Below, piece by piece: positions 5,551 to 5,719 of a stretch of 5,719 nucleotides of DNA. The first letter of the stretch is position 1. Each line of letters starts with the position of its first letter. The position numbers and the translations under genes are program-made. The notes below the pieces were generated by a model. The model saw nothing but the letters and a program-made list of their open reading frames with translations, ran no database searches and was not told where the DNA came from. The stretch comes from an uncultured Achromobacter sp. (GTDB lineage Bacteria > Pseudomonadota > Gammaproteobacteria > Burkholderiales > Burkholderiaceae_B). The stretch is from assembly GCA_913775005.1 (NCBI GenBank), contig CAJYKY010000269.1, positions 1 to 5,719 of the forward strand, read 5' to 3'.

Positions 5551-5719
5551 CTATCGCCACCCCTGTGCGAATTCGCCGATGACGCGTTCAAGATGAGCGC
5601 GCATCGCCTGCCGGGACGCCTGCGCATCGCCAGCGACCAGCGCGCTGAAGATGCGCTGATGGTCTTCCTGCGAGGCCTGGCGCAATTGTTGCGAATGAAA
5701 ATGCTGTTCTATCTTTTCC
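5551..5719 (-). CDS. GntR-family transcriptional regulator, C-terminal end of FCD domain, cut by window edge
   Basis: The last 55 codons are present, ending in TAG (5551-5553); the DNA-binding N-terminus lies outside the window. The sequence EDHQRIFSALVAGDA followed by MRAHLERV is the hallmark C-terminal end of the FCD domain of FadR-subfamily GntR regulators. His20 and His42 of this fragment are 22 residues apart, matching the spacing of two metal-binding histidines in zinc-type FCD proteins such as TM0439 as I recall it. Such regulators commonly bind small carboxylic or sugar acids and release DNA when the pathway substrate appears. It lies on the same strand 95 bases before the first binding-protein gene, so it probably controls this cluster and may be its first gene. 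The effector cannot be determined here. Confidence 0.88.
   Translation of the reverse strand, partial: EKIEQHFHSQQLRQASQEDHQRIFSALVAGDAQASRQAMRAHLERVIGEFAQGWR

Noticed and set aside
5272..5627. Overlapping minus-strand frames and a plus-strand frame across the regulator end and the first binding-protein start
   Set aside because: They are out of frame with the FCD domain and with the signal peptide, have Arg/Ala/Pro-rich composition, and cross the real gene boundary.

Overview
The window is one co-directional gene cluster read entirely on the minus strand, from about 5719 down to 1. It is GC-rich, with tight spacing and two 4-base ATGA start/stop overlaps. The base composition, the style of the solute-binding proteins and the gene set suggest a betaproteobacterium, most likely of the Alcaligenaceae (Achromobacter/Bordetella type). 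That placement is inference; nothing in the window proves it.

In transcription order the window holds: the last 55 codons of a GntR-family regulator with an FCD ligand-binding domain (5551-5719); a 95-base gap with a good ribosome binding site; a periplasmic solute-binding protein of family 3 (4604-5455); a 148-base gap rich in hairpins; a second, paralogous solute-binding protein (3607-4455); a zinc-dependent medium-chain dehydrogenase of the L-idonate 5-dehydrogenase type (2559-3596); two inner-membrane permeases of the polar amino acid ABC family (1852-2517 and 1196-1855); the matching ATPase (399-1199); and the first 121 codons of a D-mannonate dehydratase (ManD/RspA) of the enolase superfamily (1-365). 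No tRNA, rRNA, CRISPR array or mobile element was seen.

The likely theme is uptake and catabolism of a sugar acid. The dehydrogenase would oxidise an L-aldonate (L-idonate or L-gulonate) at C5, and the ManD-type enzyme would dehydrate D-mannonate (or D-gluconate) to 2-keto-3-deoxy-gluconate. For L-gulonate the two steps connect through D-fructuronate and a fructuronate reductase, which is not in this window. The FCD regulator fits, because this class often senses small organic and sugar acids.

The unusual point is the transporter. By family it is a polar amino acid importer, yet it sits among sugar-acid enzymes. Both binding proteins keep the arginine that holds a carboxylate in the lysine/arginine/ornithine-binding protein (LAO), but have replaced the residues that hold the alpha-ammonium group and the aromatic pocket wall. 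This suggests a branch of the amino-acid importer family adapted to a non-amino, hydroxylated acid. It is a testable hypothesis, not a demonstrated function.
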